64,000 nucleotides of DNA from contig JANYJW010000008.1 in the NCBI GenBank assembly GCA_025361705.1, forward strand, positions 1 through 64,000. Direction: 5' to 3'. The position numbers and the translations under genes are program-made. Every line of letters begins with the position of its first letter. Within the stretch, counting starts at the first letter, position 1. Positions 28,070 through 36,489 of this stretch are shown piece after piece. Below the pieces are notes generated by a model. It ran no database searches, was not told where the DNA came from, and saw nothing but the letters and a program-made list of their open reading frames with translations. The DNA comes from Gemmatimonas sp. (lineage in GTDB: Bacteria > Gemmatimonadota > Gemmatimonadetes > Gemmatimonadales > Gemmatimonadaceae).

Positions 28070-28086
28070 CTATCCTCAATCGTCCC

Positions 28087-29343
28087 GTGGGCAGAATCCT
28101 CCTCGCAGACGCCGACGCCTTCTTCGTGGCGGTGGCCCGCGCCGTCGATCCCGACGGCGCGGGGCGCGCCACGCGGCTGATTGTCGGGGGGCGCCCGGGA
28201 TCGCGGGGCGTGGTGTGCAGCGCGAGCTACGAGACGCGCGCGTTCGGCGTGCGCAGCGGCATGCCGATATCGCAGGCGCTGCGGCTCTGCCCGGACGCCA
28301 TGTGCGTGCCGGTGCCGCGCACGGCGTGCAGCGACACCAGTCGCGCCATCCGCGACGTGCTCGACGGCTTCACGCCGCTCGTCGAGGCGGCGAGCATCGA
28401 TGAGTGGTACCTCGACCTCTCAGGGACGGAGGCGCTGTACCATCACGAGCCCATCGGCGAGACGGCACGGCGCATCCGCGACGCGGTGTTCGCCAGCACG
28501 GGAATGCACGTGTCGATCGGCGTAGGCCCCAACAAGCTGGTGGCCAAGCTGGCAGTGGAGCGCGCCAAGCCGAAGCCCGGGACCGACGCCACGGGAGTGC
28601 ACGTGGTGCCCGAAGACGGCGTGCGCACGTTCATGGCCACGCTCGAGCTGGCTGATCTCCCAGGCATCGGCCCCAAACTGCAGGAGAAGCTCCGCAGCGT
28701 GGGCATGGTGCGCGTGCAGGACGTGCTGGACACTCCCGCCGCTGACCTGTCGCGCTGGTTAGGGCGCGAGACGGCGTACCGCGTACGCCGCAAGGCACAC
28801 GGCGAGAGCGACGCGGCCGTCGAGCCGCGCGCACCGGCCAAGCAGGTGAGCCGCGAGGAGACGTTTGACCGGGACATCGTCGACGCCGAGGCGCTGCGGC
28901 GCGAGTTGCGGCACCTGGCCCGACGCGTGGGGTCTGACCTGCGCGGCGATCGCCTGGCGGCCCGCACCGTGACGGTAAAGGTGCGCGACCAGCGCTTTGC
29001 CACGCGCACCGCGGGCCGAACCCTCGACGAGCCCATCGAATCGGACGCGGCCGTGTCGGCGGTCGCCGAGGGACTGCTCGACGCGCTGCGCGCGCGGTGG
29101 ACGGTACCAGCGCGGCTCGTCGGGGTGGCGCTGTCGAACTTCGTGCCAGCGCGCGATGCGGAGCAGCTGGTGATGTTCAGCGCGCCGGTGGCTGGCGCGC
29201 AGCCCGCCCCCGAGAGCCCGAAGGACCGCGCCCTGTCGCGCGCCGTGGACCGGGTACGCGAGAAGTTTGGCGATACATCCATCCGGGCCGGCGTGCCACG
29301 CACGGCCCCGCTGGGGGAGAAGGGGGCGCGGAAGCCACGGTGA
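28087..29343 (+). CDS. dinB: DNA polymerase IV (Y-family translesion polymerase)
   Basis: 418 residues, GTG start at 28087. Y-family signatures: LLADADAFFVAVA (metal-binding Asp), SASYETRAFGVRSGMPISQA, EAASIDEWYLDLSG (the catalytic D-E pair), GVGPNKLVAKLA and the helix-hairpin-helix ADLPGIGPKLQEKL. A little-finger domain follows at about 250-360. It copies damaged DNA with low fidelity. SIDEWYLD replaces the common SIDEAYLD. No LexA box is apparent in the gap, which is filled by the inverted repeat. It stands alone between a terminator and a DUF192 gene. Confidence 0.93.
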   Translation: MGRILLADADAFFVAVARAVDPDGAGRATRLIVGGRPGSRGVVCSASYETRAFGVRSGMPISQALRLCPDAMCVPVPRTACSDTSRAIRDVLDGFTPLVEAASIDEWYLDLSGTEALYHHEPIGETARRIRDAVFASTGMHVSIGVGPNKLVAKLAVERAKPKPGTDATGVHVVPEDGVRTFMATLELADLPGIGPKLQEKLRSVGMVRVQDVLDTPAADLSRWLGRETAYRVRRKAHGESDAAVEPRAPAKQVSREETFDRDIVDAEALRRELRHLARRVGSDLRGDRLAARTVTVKVRDQRFATRTAGRTLDEPIESDAAVSAVAEGLLDALRARWTVPARLVGVALSNFVPARDAEQLVMFSAPVAGAQPAPESPKDRALSRAVDRVREKFGDTSIRAGVPRTAPLGEKGARKPR

Positions 29344-29374
29344 GAGGTGGGGCGGCTGATGGGACCGTGGAAGG

Positions 29375-29400
29375 CAGTACTCCTGACCAGTACTCCTGAC
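29375..29400. repeat. Exact 13-bp tandem duplication
   Basis: CAGTACTCCTGAC occurs twice in direct contact (29375-29387 and 29388-29400), followed by GGCGCC-TCA-GGCGCC at 29404-29418. It lies between dinB and the DUF192 gene. Confidence 0.85.
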
Positions 29401-29440
29401 CGTGGCGCCTCAGGCGCCCAGGGCGCATTTTGAAGGTTCC

Positions 29441-29935
29441 ATGACACCAAATTCCGGACGCTTTCGCAGCCGCGCACTCGCCACGGCCGCCCTCGTCTTC
29501 TCGGCCTGCAAGGGCGACGCGACGCCCGTTGGACCGAGCCCGGTGGCGGCAAATACGGTGGCGTTCACCAGCGCGTCGGTGACCGTGGCGATTGCCTCGT
29601 CGGTCGCGTCGCGCGAACACGGACTGATGGGCGTCACCCGGATGGCCGCCGACAGCGGCATGCTGTTCGTCTTTGCCGACGACCGGCAGCGCGCGTTCTG
29701 GATGAAGGACACGCCGATGCCGCTGTCGATCGCGTTTCTCGACGCCAGCAAGAAAGTGATCTTCCTGGCCGACATGCCGGCCAACACGACGACCCTGTAC
29801 GGCGGGTTGAACGCCGCGCAGATGCGCTACGCCCTCGAGGTGAACCAGGGGTGGTTCGCCTCACACGGGGTGGCCGTTGGCACGTATGCCACGTTCACGC
29901 TGCCGTCGGGCATCGTCATCCAGCCGGACCCGTAG
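29441..29935 (+). CDS. DUF192 family lipoprotein
   Basis: 164 residues from the ATG at 29441. Probable lipoprotein (lipobox VFSAC at about 19-23). The DUF192 domain spans about 40-160: VTVAIASSVASREHGLMGV, MLFVFADDRQRAFWMKDTPMPLSIAFLD and ALEVNQGWFASHGVAVG. DUF192 proteins are small, widespread, exported beta-barrels of unknown biochemical role. A GTG at 29402 would extend the protein through a palindromic stretch and is less likely. Confidence 0.88.
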   Translation: MTPNSGRFRSRALATAALVFSACKGDATPVGPSPVAANTVAFTSASVTVAIASSVASREHGLMGVTRMAADSGMLFVFADDRQRAFWMKDTPMPLSIAFLDASKKVIFLADMPANTTTLYGGLNAAQMRYALEVNQGWFASHGVAVGTYATFTLPSGIVIQPDP

Positions 29936-29978
29936 GATTTCCTTCACCGCCTCCCCCTTTCACCACGAGACCTCGCCC

Positions 29979-32585
29979 GTGCGCAGACTCTCCCTCGCAG
30001 TTTCACTGGCGATGCTGGCCAGTTGCACCACGACGCCCACGCCGGCCTCGGCGCCACAGCCGGCTCGTGCCGCTGCTCCGGCGGCCGTTGCCGGCAATAC
30101 GGCAGCCGCTGCACCAGCAGGGGGCGTTGCCCGCCCCGACACGACACGTCCGGCCACGCCGGCCGCCGGCGCGCCGGCCTTCCCGGGTGCGCCCGGCGCG
30201 TCCGCCGAGCCGAGCCCCAAGCCGTACGCCACGGTGATCAAGGGCGACGTGAAGTCGAAGGCGGGGCTGTTCAAGACGCACCGCATCGGCAGCAAGCTGT
30301 ACTACGAGATTCCCAAGGCCGAACTCGGCCGCGACATGCTGCTCGTCTCGCAGATTGCCAAGACCAACGAGGGGAACGGCTACGGCGGCCAGGCGCTGGA
30401 CAATCGCGTGATCCGCTGGGAGCGCAAGGAACACCGCGTGCTGCTGAAGTCGGTGAGCTACGCGATCATCGCCGACCCGTCGAGTTCGGTGGCCAAGGCG
30501 GTGGATGCCGCGAACTACGACGTCATCCTGGCCGCGTTCAACGTCGAGGCGTACGGTCCGGACTCGGCCGCGGTGATCGAGGTGACGCGGCTGTTCACGG
30601 CGCCGCCGACGGAAATCAGCATCCTGCGCCGTTATCGCGGCGCGCTGGACGCGTCGCGCACGTTCTTTGAGCGCGTGGCGACCTTCCCGACGAACATCGA
30701 GACCGAAGCAACGCTGACGATCAACGCGACGCCCACGCCGACGCCGAGTCCGTTCGGCGGCGCGCCGACCGCCGGCCCGGGCGCCCCGCCGCAGAGTGAG
30801 ACCTACCTGGTGCACTGGTCGATGGTGAAGCTGCCCGAGAAGCCGATGATGCCGCGTCTCTGCGACTCACGGGTCGGCTACTTCCGCACGTCATCGGTGG
30901 ACTTCTCGCGCCCGGAGCAGCGGTCGCAGGAGCGCTGCTTCATCACGCGCTACCGGCTGGAAAAGAAGGATCCGTCGGCCGCGATGAGCGAGCCGGTGAA
31001 GCCGATCGTTTATTGGGTGGACCCGGCAACGCCGGAGTGGCTGAAGCCGTGGGTGCGCAAGGCGATCACCGATTGGCAGCCGGCGTTCGAGGCGGCGGGC
31101 TTCAAGAACGGCATCATCGCCAAGGACGCCCCGTCGATTGCCGAGGATCCCGACTGGTCGCCGGAGGATGCGCGCTATTCGGTGATCCGCTGGCTGCCGA
31201 GCACCATCGAGAACGCGGTGGGCCCGCATGTGCACGACCCCCGCTCGGGTGAGATCATGGAAGCCGACCTTCAGATCTACCACAACGTGATGAACCTGAA
31301 TCGCGACTGGTACTGGACGCAGGTCGGGGCGCTGGACCCGCGAGCCAAGAAGCTCCCCTTCCCCGATTCGCTCGCGGGGCGGCTGATGGAGTACGTCATT
31401 GCGCACGAGATCGGGCACTCGCTGGGCTTTGCGCACAACATGAAGTCGAGCTCGACCTATCCGGCCGACTCGGTGCGGTCGAAGACGTGGGTGGCCAAGA
31501 TGGGGCACGTGTCGACGCTGATGGACTACTCGCGCTACAACTACGTGGCGCAGCCGGAGGATGGCATCGCGCTGGGCGACCTGATTCCGCGCATCGGGCC
31601 GTACGACGTGTGGGCGACGCACTGGGGCTATGCGCCGATCGCCGGCGCGGCGACGCCGGATGCCGAGCGCGCGACGCTCGATGCGTGGGCCCGCGAGCAG
31701 GACAGGACGCCGTGGTTCCGGTTCTCGACCGTCGACGATTTCGGAGCGGATCCGGGCAGCCAGTCGGAGGCCGTGGGTGACGCCGACGCGGTGAAGAGCA
31801 CGGCGGCGGGCATCAAGAACATCCAGCGACTGGTGCCCATGGTGGCGCCAGCCGTGAACGAGGCGCTGGAGGACAACAGCGACCTCAAGGAGCTGTACGG
31901 CCGCCTGATCGGACAGTGGTCGACGGAGCTGCGGCACGTGGTGTCGATCGTGGGCGCCGCCGAGACGCAGGAGAAGTATGGCTCGCAGCCGGGCCCGCGT
32001 TTTGTACCAGTGAGTGCGGCGCGGCAGCGCGCGGCGGTGAAGTTCCTGGTGGACAACGCCTTTGCGACGCCGACGTTCTTCCTCGACCAGGCGATCCTGC
32101 GGCGCATGGAACCCGAGGGCGAGGTGGCGCGCATCAACCAGGCGCAGCGCGGCTTGATCACGGGGCTGATGAATGACGACCGCATGGCGCGGCTCATCGA
32201 GTTCGAGGCGATGGGCAAGCCCGGCGAGTCGTACACGCTGGCCGAGATGCTGGGCACGGTGCGCACGGGCATTTTCAGCGAACTGGGCGCCGGCACGGTG
32301 TCGATTGATGTGTACCGCCGGACACTGCAGCGCTCGTATGTGGAGGCGGTGAAGGGCAAGTTGTCGGCAACGCCCGCGCCGCGCGTCTCGTTCGGCCAGA
32401 CGGGACAGTTCACGCTGCTTCCGGCGCGCCCGACGAGCGACGCGCGCGCCCTGCTGCGCGCCGAGCTGCGCACGCTGGACGCGCAGGTGAAGGCGGCCAC
32501 GGGCAAGGCCGGCAATGCGGTGATCCGTGCACACCTGCAGGATTTGCACACGGAGATTGACGACATTTTGAATCCGAAGAAGTAG
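29979..32585 (+). CDS. Zinc-dependent metalloprotease, metzincin type (DUF5117/DUF4953-like)
   Basis: 868 residues, GTG start at 29979 (reads MRRLSLAVSLAMLASC, a lipoprotein signal). An Ala/Pro-rich linker follows to about 75. The DUF5117-like N-terminal domain has GLFKTHRIGSKLYYEIP. Catalytic HEIGHSLGFAH: H476, E477, H480 and H486 form the extended zinc motif, and the later STLMDYSRYNYVAQPED gives the Met-turn. Large secreted proteases of this family occur in Bacteroidota and Gemmatimonadota. It probably degrades extracellular protein. The substrate is unknown. A terminator follows. Confidence 0.9.
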   Translation: MRRLSLAVSLAMLASCTTTPTPASAPQPARAAAPAAVAGNTAAAAPAGGVARPDTTRPATPAAGAPAFPGAPGASAEPSPKPYATVIKGDVKSKAGLFKTHRIGSKLYYEIPKAELGRDMLLVSQIAKTNEGNGYGGQALDNRVIRWERKEHRVLLKSVSYAIIADPSSSVAKAVDAANYDVILAAFNVEAYGPDSAAVIEVTRLFTAPPTEISILRRYRGALDASRTFFERVATFPTNIETEATLTINATPTPTPSPFGGAPTAGPGAPPQSETYLVHWSMVKLPEKPMMPRLCDSRVGYFRTSSVDFSRPEQRSQERCFITRYRLEKKDPSAAMSEPVKPIVYWVDPATPEWLKPWVRKAITDWQPAFEAAGFKNGIIAKDAPSIAEDPDWSPEDARYSVIRWLPSTIENAVGPHVHDPRSGEIMEADLQIYHNVMNLNRDWYWTQVGALDPRAKKLPFPDSLAGRLMEYVIAHEIGHSLGFAHNMKSSSTYPADSVRSKTWVAKMGHVSTLMDYSRYNYVAQPEDGIALGDLIPRIGPYDVWATHWGYAPIAGAATPDAERATLDAWAREQDRTPWFRFSTVDDFGADPGSQSEAVGDADAVKSTAAGIKNIQRLVPMVAPAVNEALEDNSDLKELYGRLIGQWSTELRHVVSIVGAAETQEKYGSQPGPRFVPVSAARQRAAVKFLVDNAFATPTFFLDQAILRRMEPEGEVARINQAQRGLITGLMNDDRMARLIEFEAMGKPGESYTLAEMLGTVRTGIFSELGAGTVSIDVYRRTLQRSYVEAVKGKLSATPAPRVSFGQTGQFTLLPARPTSDARALLRAELRTLDAQVKAATGKAGNAVIRAHLQDLHTEIDDILNPKK

Positions 32586-32598
32586 GGGACGACGCATG

Positions 32599-32640
32599 GC
32601 GTACAGCGAGCTGCAGCGGTGGGCTGTACGCTGTACGCCG
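32599..32640. repeat. GTAC-rich inverted repeat before a terminator
   Basis: GCGTACAGCG near 32600 and CTGTACGCTGTACGCC near 32626-32640 are inverse copies of the GTAC-rich family seen at 14800-14878 and 34300-34356. It lies between the metalloprotease stop and the terminator. Confidence 0.6.
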
Positions 32641-32651
32641 TCATCCTGACG

Positions 32652-32681
32652 AGAGGGGGGCCCAACGGTGGGCTCCCCTCT
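32652..32681 (+). terminator. Intrinsic terminator after the metalloprotease gene
   Basis: A 13-bp stem (AGAGGGGGGCCCA with its inverse, one G-U pair) with loop ACGG, followed by TTCCGTT. It is the same G-run/C-run type as the other terminators of the window. Confidence 0.88.
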
Positions 32682-32735
32682 TCCGTTGCACTCCTGTTGG
32701 GCTGAGCTTCCACCCACACCCGCACCGAGCATTTC

Positions 32736-34286
32736 ATGATTCCACTGCTGCCGTTCCTGCTTGCCTGCACCATCGCCCGCGCCGACACGGTGGACGTCCT
32801 GGTGCGCGGCGGCACGGTGTACGATGGGTCGGGCGGCGCGGCACGGGTGACGGACATCGGCATCCGCGGCGATCGCATTGTCTTCATTGGCGACGCGGCG
32901 ACCGCGCGGCTGAAGGCGGGCCGCGTGATTGACGCCACGGGGTTGATCGTGGCGCCCGGATTCATCGACCCGCACACGCACTCGATGGAGGGCGTGGACC
33001 GCTATAACGACCAAAGCCGGCGCAACATCCCTGCGCTCATGCAGGGGGTGACCACGGTGACCGACGGGCCCGATGGCCGCGGCCCGTGGGACGTGGCGCG
33101 CATTCAGGGCGAGACGGAGAAGAAGGGGCTGGGCACCAACACCTTTGCCCTCGTGGGATTCGGCACGGTGCGCAGCAAGGTGATGGGCGCGTCGTCCGCG
33201 CCGGCGACGAAGGCGCAGATCGACAGCATGCGCGCGCTCGTCGACAAGGCGATGCGGGAAGGGGCGTTTGGCGTGGGCGGCGGACTGTTCTACGCGCCGC
33301 AGAGCTACGCCACCACCGAGGAAGTGATTGCCGTGGTGTCGGCCGCCAAGCCCTACGGCGGCGTATATGACTCGCACCATCGCGACGAAAGCTCGTATAC
33401 CATCGGCCTGATGAACTCCGTGCGTGAAGCGATCCGCATTGGCCGCGAGTCGGGGCTGATCACCAACATCGGGCACGTGAAGGCGCTGGGCGTGGACGTG
33501 TGGGGCTACGCCGACAGTGTGCTGCGGCTGATGCGCGAGGAGCGCGCCACGGGACACCTGGTGGTGGCCGATCAGTATCCGTGGACGGCGAGCGGCACGG
33601 CGTTGAGCGCGGCGCTGCTCCCGCGATGGGCGCAGGCGGGCGGGCGCGACTCGCTGCTGGCGCGCATCGCGGACCCGCCAACGCGGACGAAGATGCTGGC
33701 CCAGATGCGCGAGAACCTGCGGCGCCGCGGTGGCGACAGCACGCTGCTGCTCATCGACGGCGGCGCCAGCGCCACGCCATACATCGGCAAGACGCTCAAG
33801 GACGTTTCGGCCGCCAAGGGGACGCCGGCGGTGGAGACGGCGCTCGAACTGATTCGCACGGGCATCGACATGGGCGTGGCATCATTCAACATGACCGAAG
33901 CCGACATCGAGACGTTCATGAAGGATCCGTTCGTGATGACGAGCTCCGACGGTTCAGGAGGGCATCCGAGGCTGTACGGCACCTACCCGCGCAAGATCCG
34001 CCGCTACGTGCTCGACAAGCCGGTCATCACGATGCAGCGCATGGTGCAGGCGTCGTCGCAGCAGGTGGCCGAGGTGTACGGCATCACCGGCCGCGGCGCG
34101 CTGAAGACCGGATATTTTGCAGATGTCATCGTCTTCGACCCGAAGACGATTCGCGAAATGGCAACCTATCTGGAGCCGGCCAAACTGAGCGTGGGCATGC
34201 GGTGGGTGTTCGTGAACGGGCGCGCGGCTGTGGCGGAGGGAGAGGCGACGGGCGTCATGGCGGGGCGCGGGCTGAGGAAGCGGTGA
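32736..34286 (+). CDS. Amidohydrolase of the N-acyl-D-amino-acid deacylase family
   Basis: 516 residues with a short hydrophobic leader (MIPLLPFLLACTIARAD). Two-domain amidohydrolase: VDVLVRGGTVYDGSGGAARVTDIGIRGD opens the beta-sandwich, then APGFIDPHTHS (metal-binding HxH), TTVTDGPDGRG, and YDSHHRDESSYTIG with further histidines. The end is ALKTGYFADVIVFDPKTI. The family removes acyl groups from D-amino acids or cleaves related cyclic amides. Substrate is not determinable. The gene sits between a protease and an M20 peptidase, consistent with amino-acid salvage. Confidence 0.85.
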   Translation: MIPLLPFLLACTIARADTVDVLVRGGTVYDGSGGAARVTDIGIRGDRIVFIGDAATARLKAGRVIDATGLIVAPGFIDPHTHSMEGVDRYNDQSRRNIPALMQGVTTVTDGPDGRGPWDVARIQGETEKKGLGTNTFALVGFGTVRSKVMGASSAPATKAQIDSMRALVDKAMREGAFGVGGGLFYAPQSYATTEEVIAVVSAAKPYGGVYDSHHRDESSYTIGLMNSVREAIRIGRESGLITNIGHVKALGVDVWGYADSVLRLMREERATGHLVVADQYPWTASGTALSAALLPRWAQAGGRDSLLARIADPPTRTKMLAQMRENLRRRGGDSTLLLIDGGASATPYIGKTLKDVSAAKGTPAVETALELIRTGIDMGVASFNMTEADIETFMKDPFVMTSSDGSGGHPRLYGTYPRKIRRYVLDKPVITMQRMVQASSQQVAEVYGITGRGALKTGYFADVIVFDPKTIREMATYLEPAKLSVGMRWVFVNGRAAVAEGEATGVMAGRGLRKR

Positions 34287-34299
34287 TGCGGCACGAGGC

Positions 34300-34356
34300 G
34301 CTGTGGGCTGTACGTGCTCCGCTGTGGGCTGTACGCGCTACGCTGTAGGCTCTACA
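34300..34356. repeat. Three 21-bp-spaced copies of a GTAC-rich word
   Basis: GCTGTGGGCTGTACG occurs at 34300-34314 and 34321-34335, and a degenerate copy GCTGTAGGCTCTACA at 34342-34356. The period is 21 bases, two turns of the helix. It lies in the 168-base gap before the M20 peptidase gene. Confidence 0.8.
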
Positions 34357-34454
34357 CGGTATCTTTCGCGGGGTGGGGCCGCGGCGCTCCGTTTGCTTCG
34401 CGCCCGTTCTTGCCCCTTCACACGTTGCGGTTGACGTCAACCTTCGCACCGACC

Positions 34455-35990
34455 ATGCGCATCCGATCGCTTGCTTTGCTGCTGCTGTTCCCCGCCGCCG
34501 CCGGTTCCCAGACCATCCGCGATCAGGTGCGCGTGTGGCGGGAAGGGCGCGAGGTACAGATCGTGCGAGAGTACGCCGACTTCCTCGCCATTCCAAACGT
34601 CAAGAGCGACACGGCGAGCCTGCGGCGCAACGCCAACGCCATCGTCAGCATGCTGGCACAGCGCGGCGTGTCGGCCCGGCTGCTCGAGAACGGCCAGTGG
34701 CCGCCGGCGGTGTACGGCGAGCTGAAGTCCAAGGGCGCCACGCGCACGATCCTGGTGTACGCGCATTACGACGGCCAACCGGTGGACCCCACCGAGTGGC
34801 GCGGCGGCGCGCCATTCTCGGCGCAACTGCGCGAACTGCACGGCGCCGAGTGGGTGGACCTGGCCCTGCCCCAAGGCGGACGATTGAATCCCGAGGCGCG
34901 CATCTTCGCGCGCGGCGCCGGCGACGACAAGGCGCCGATCATCGCGCTGGTCAATGCGCTCGACGCGCTGAAGGCCACCGGACGGCAGCCGACGATCAAC
35001 ATCAAGTTCTTCTTCGAGGGCGAGGAGGAATCGGGTTCGGCGCATCTCGTGCAGATCCTGCAGGTCAACCGCGCGCTGCTGGCGGCCGATGCGTGGCTGT
35101 TCTGCGACGGCCCCACGCACCAGAGTCGCGAAATGCAGGTGGCATTCGGCGGCCGCGGGGCGATGGGCGTCGAACTGACGGTGTACGGCCCGGCCAAGGC
35201 GCTGCATAGCGGGCACTACGGCAACTGGGCCCCGAACCCGGGCATGCTGCTTGCCGACCTGGTGCGCTCGATGCGCGACCCCGATGGCCGCATCCTCATC
35301 AAGGGCTTCTACGAGGACGTCGTGCCGCCCACCGCGCGGGAGCTTGCTGCGGTGCGCGCACTTCCGCCGGTGGATTCGGCCCTGCGGCGCGACCTGCTGC
35401 TTGGCGGCAGCGAGGCCAACGACGCGCTGCTTGCGGAGCGCATCATGCTCCCGGGGCTCAACCTGCGCGGCATGCGCGTGGGACAGGTGGAAGGGCTCGC
35501 CGCCAATGCGATCTCCACGGAGGCCAAGGCGTCGTTCGATTTCCGGCTGGTGCCCAAGCAGACGCCGGCCCATGTGCAGCAACTCGTGGAAGCGCACCTC
35601 GCGGCCACGGGATGGTTCGTGACGCACGCGGCAGCCACCGACGCCGAACGGCTGGCGCACCGCAAGGTGGTGCGGGTGACCTGGGGCGCTGGCGACGAGG
35701 CAACCCGCGTAAGCCTCGACCAGCCCATTTCGCAGGCGCTCACGGCGACGCTCGACGAAATGCTCGGCAAGGCCGTGCTGCGCGTGCCCACGCTGGGCGG
35801 TTCGCTGCCCACGGGCGTGATCGAGCGCACGCTTGGCGTACCGCTGGTGATCTTTCCCATCGCCAACCACGACGACAACCAGCACGCCAAGGACGAAAAT
35901 CTGCGCCTGCAGAACCTCTGGGACGGCATCGAGGCGTATGCGGCCATCATGACGCGGCTGGACGCGCATTGGCCGCGAGTGACGCCGTGA
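34455..35990 (+). CDS. Secreted M20 family metallopeptidase
   Basis: 511 residues with signal peptide MRIRSLALLLLFPAAAGSQ. Dinuclear zinc motifs of M20 exopeptidases are clear: LVYAHYDGQPVDP, FARGAGDDKAPI and FFFEGEEESGS (general base and ligand Glu), and the last His in HDDNQHAKDENLRL. The dimerisation domain holds ALHSGHYGNWAPNP. Relatives are dipeptidases and carboxypeptidases. It probably trims peptides in the periplasm. The start at 34455 follows the GTAC repeats; upstream in-frame starts lack a signal peptide. Confidence 0.9.
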   Translation: MRIRSLALLLLFPAAAGSQTIRDQVRVWREGREVQIVREYADFLAIPNVKSDTASLRRNANAIVSMLAQRGVSARLLENGQWPPAVYGELKSKGATRTILVYAHYDGQPVDPTEWRGGAPFSAQLRELHGAEWVDLALPQGGRLNPEARIFARGAGDDKAPIIALVNALDALKATGRQPTINIKFFFEGEEESGSAHLVQILQVNRALLAADAWLFCDGPTHQSREMQVAFGGRGAMGVELTVYGPAKALHSGHYGNWAPNPGMLLADLVRSMRDPDGRILIKGFYEDVVPPTARELAAVRALPPVDSALRRDLLLGGSEANDALLAERIMLPGLNLRGMRVGQVEGLAANAISTEAKASFDFRLVPKQTPAHVQQLVEAHLAATGWFVTHAAATDAERLAHRKVVRVTWGAGDEATRVSLDQPISQALTATLDEMLGKAVLRVPTLGGSLPTGVIERTLGVPLVIFPIANHDDNQHAKDENLRLQNLWDGIEAYAAIMTRLDAHWPRVTP

Positions 35991-36006
35991 GCGCGACTGC
36001 GGCATT

Positions 36007-36084
36007 ATGATTCACGGATTCACCGAACGCCGCACGCCGAGACCCTTGCTGATCACGCCCGCTCTGCGGAAGGTCCAGGAATGA
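36007..36084 (+). CDS. Candidate 25-codon leader ORF overlapping the response regulator start
   Basis: An ATG at 36007 opens a 25-codon frame (starting MIHGFTERR, ending LRKVQE) whose TGA overlaps the response regulator ATG in an ATGA arrangement. Such a layout can couple translation. There is no homology argument and no strong ribosome-binding site for the small frame, so it may be chance. Confidence 0.3.
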   Translation: MIHGFTERRTPRPLLITPALRKVQE

Positions 36085-36479
36085 AGCGCCCTTTCACCGT
36101 CCTGCTCGCTGACGACGACAAGGTCCAGATGCTGATGCTCTCGGCCCAATTGCGGGCGTGGGGATACCAGACGGCCACGGCGTATGACGCCACGACCGCG
36201 TTCATGGTGGCGATCCGAAGCCCACTGGACGCCATCGTGCTCGACATTCAGATGCCGGGCGGCACGGGAAAGGGCGTCCTTGGCCGGCTGAAGTCGTCGA
36301 CCAAGACGATGCAGATTCCGGTGATCGTCCTCAGCGGATCGATCGACCCGAAGGCCGCGGACGAGGTGCGGGCGCTTGGCGCCGTGGACTACCTGACCAA
36401 GCCGGTGGACGTGGAGCTGCTGCACGCGGCACTCAAACGGGCGATGGGGATCTCGGACGAGCCGTCGCCGGTGGCGTAG
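36081..36479 (+). CDS. Single-domain response regulator
   Basis: 132 residues, receiver domain only. Acidic pocket D11-D12 (LLADDDKVQ), phospho-acceptor D55 (IVLDIQMPGG), S85 (VLSGS) and K107 (YLTKPVD). With no output domain it must act through a partner. GGAAGG ends about 8 bases before the ATG. A Ser/Thr kinase starts within about 10 bases of its stop, so the two probably form one operon and may share a pathway. No histidine kinase is present in the window. Confidence 0.92.
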   Translation: MKRPFTVLLADDDKVQMLMLSAQLRAWGYQTATAYDATTAFMVAIRSPLDAIVLDIQMPGGTGKGVLGRLKSSTKTMQIPVIVLSGSIDPKAADEVRALGAVDYLTKPVDVELLHAALKRAMGISDEPSPVA

Positions 36480-36489
36480 GTTGAGCCAG

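Noticed and set aside
30891-33557. An 888-codon minus-strand frame across the metalloprotease and amidohydrolase genes
   Set aside because: It crosses two genes with strong family evidence on the plus strand, including the terminator between them. The composition is typical of a shadow frame.
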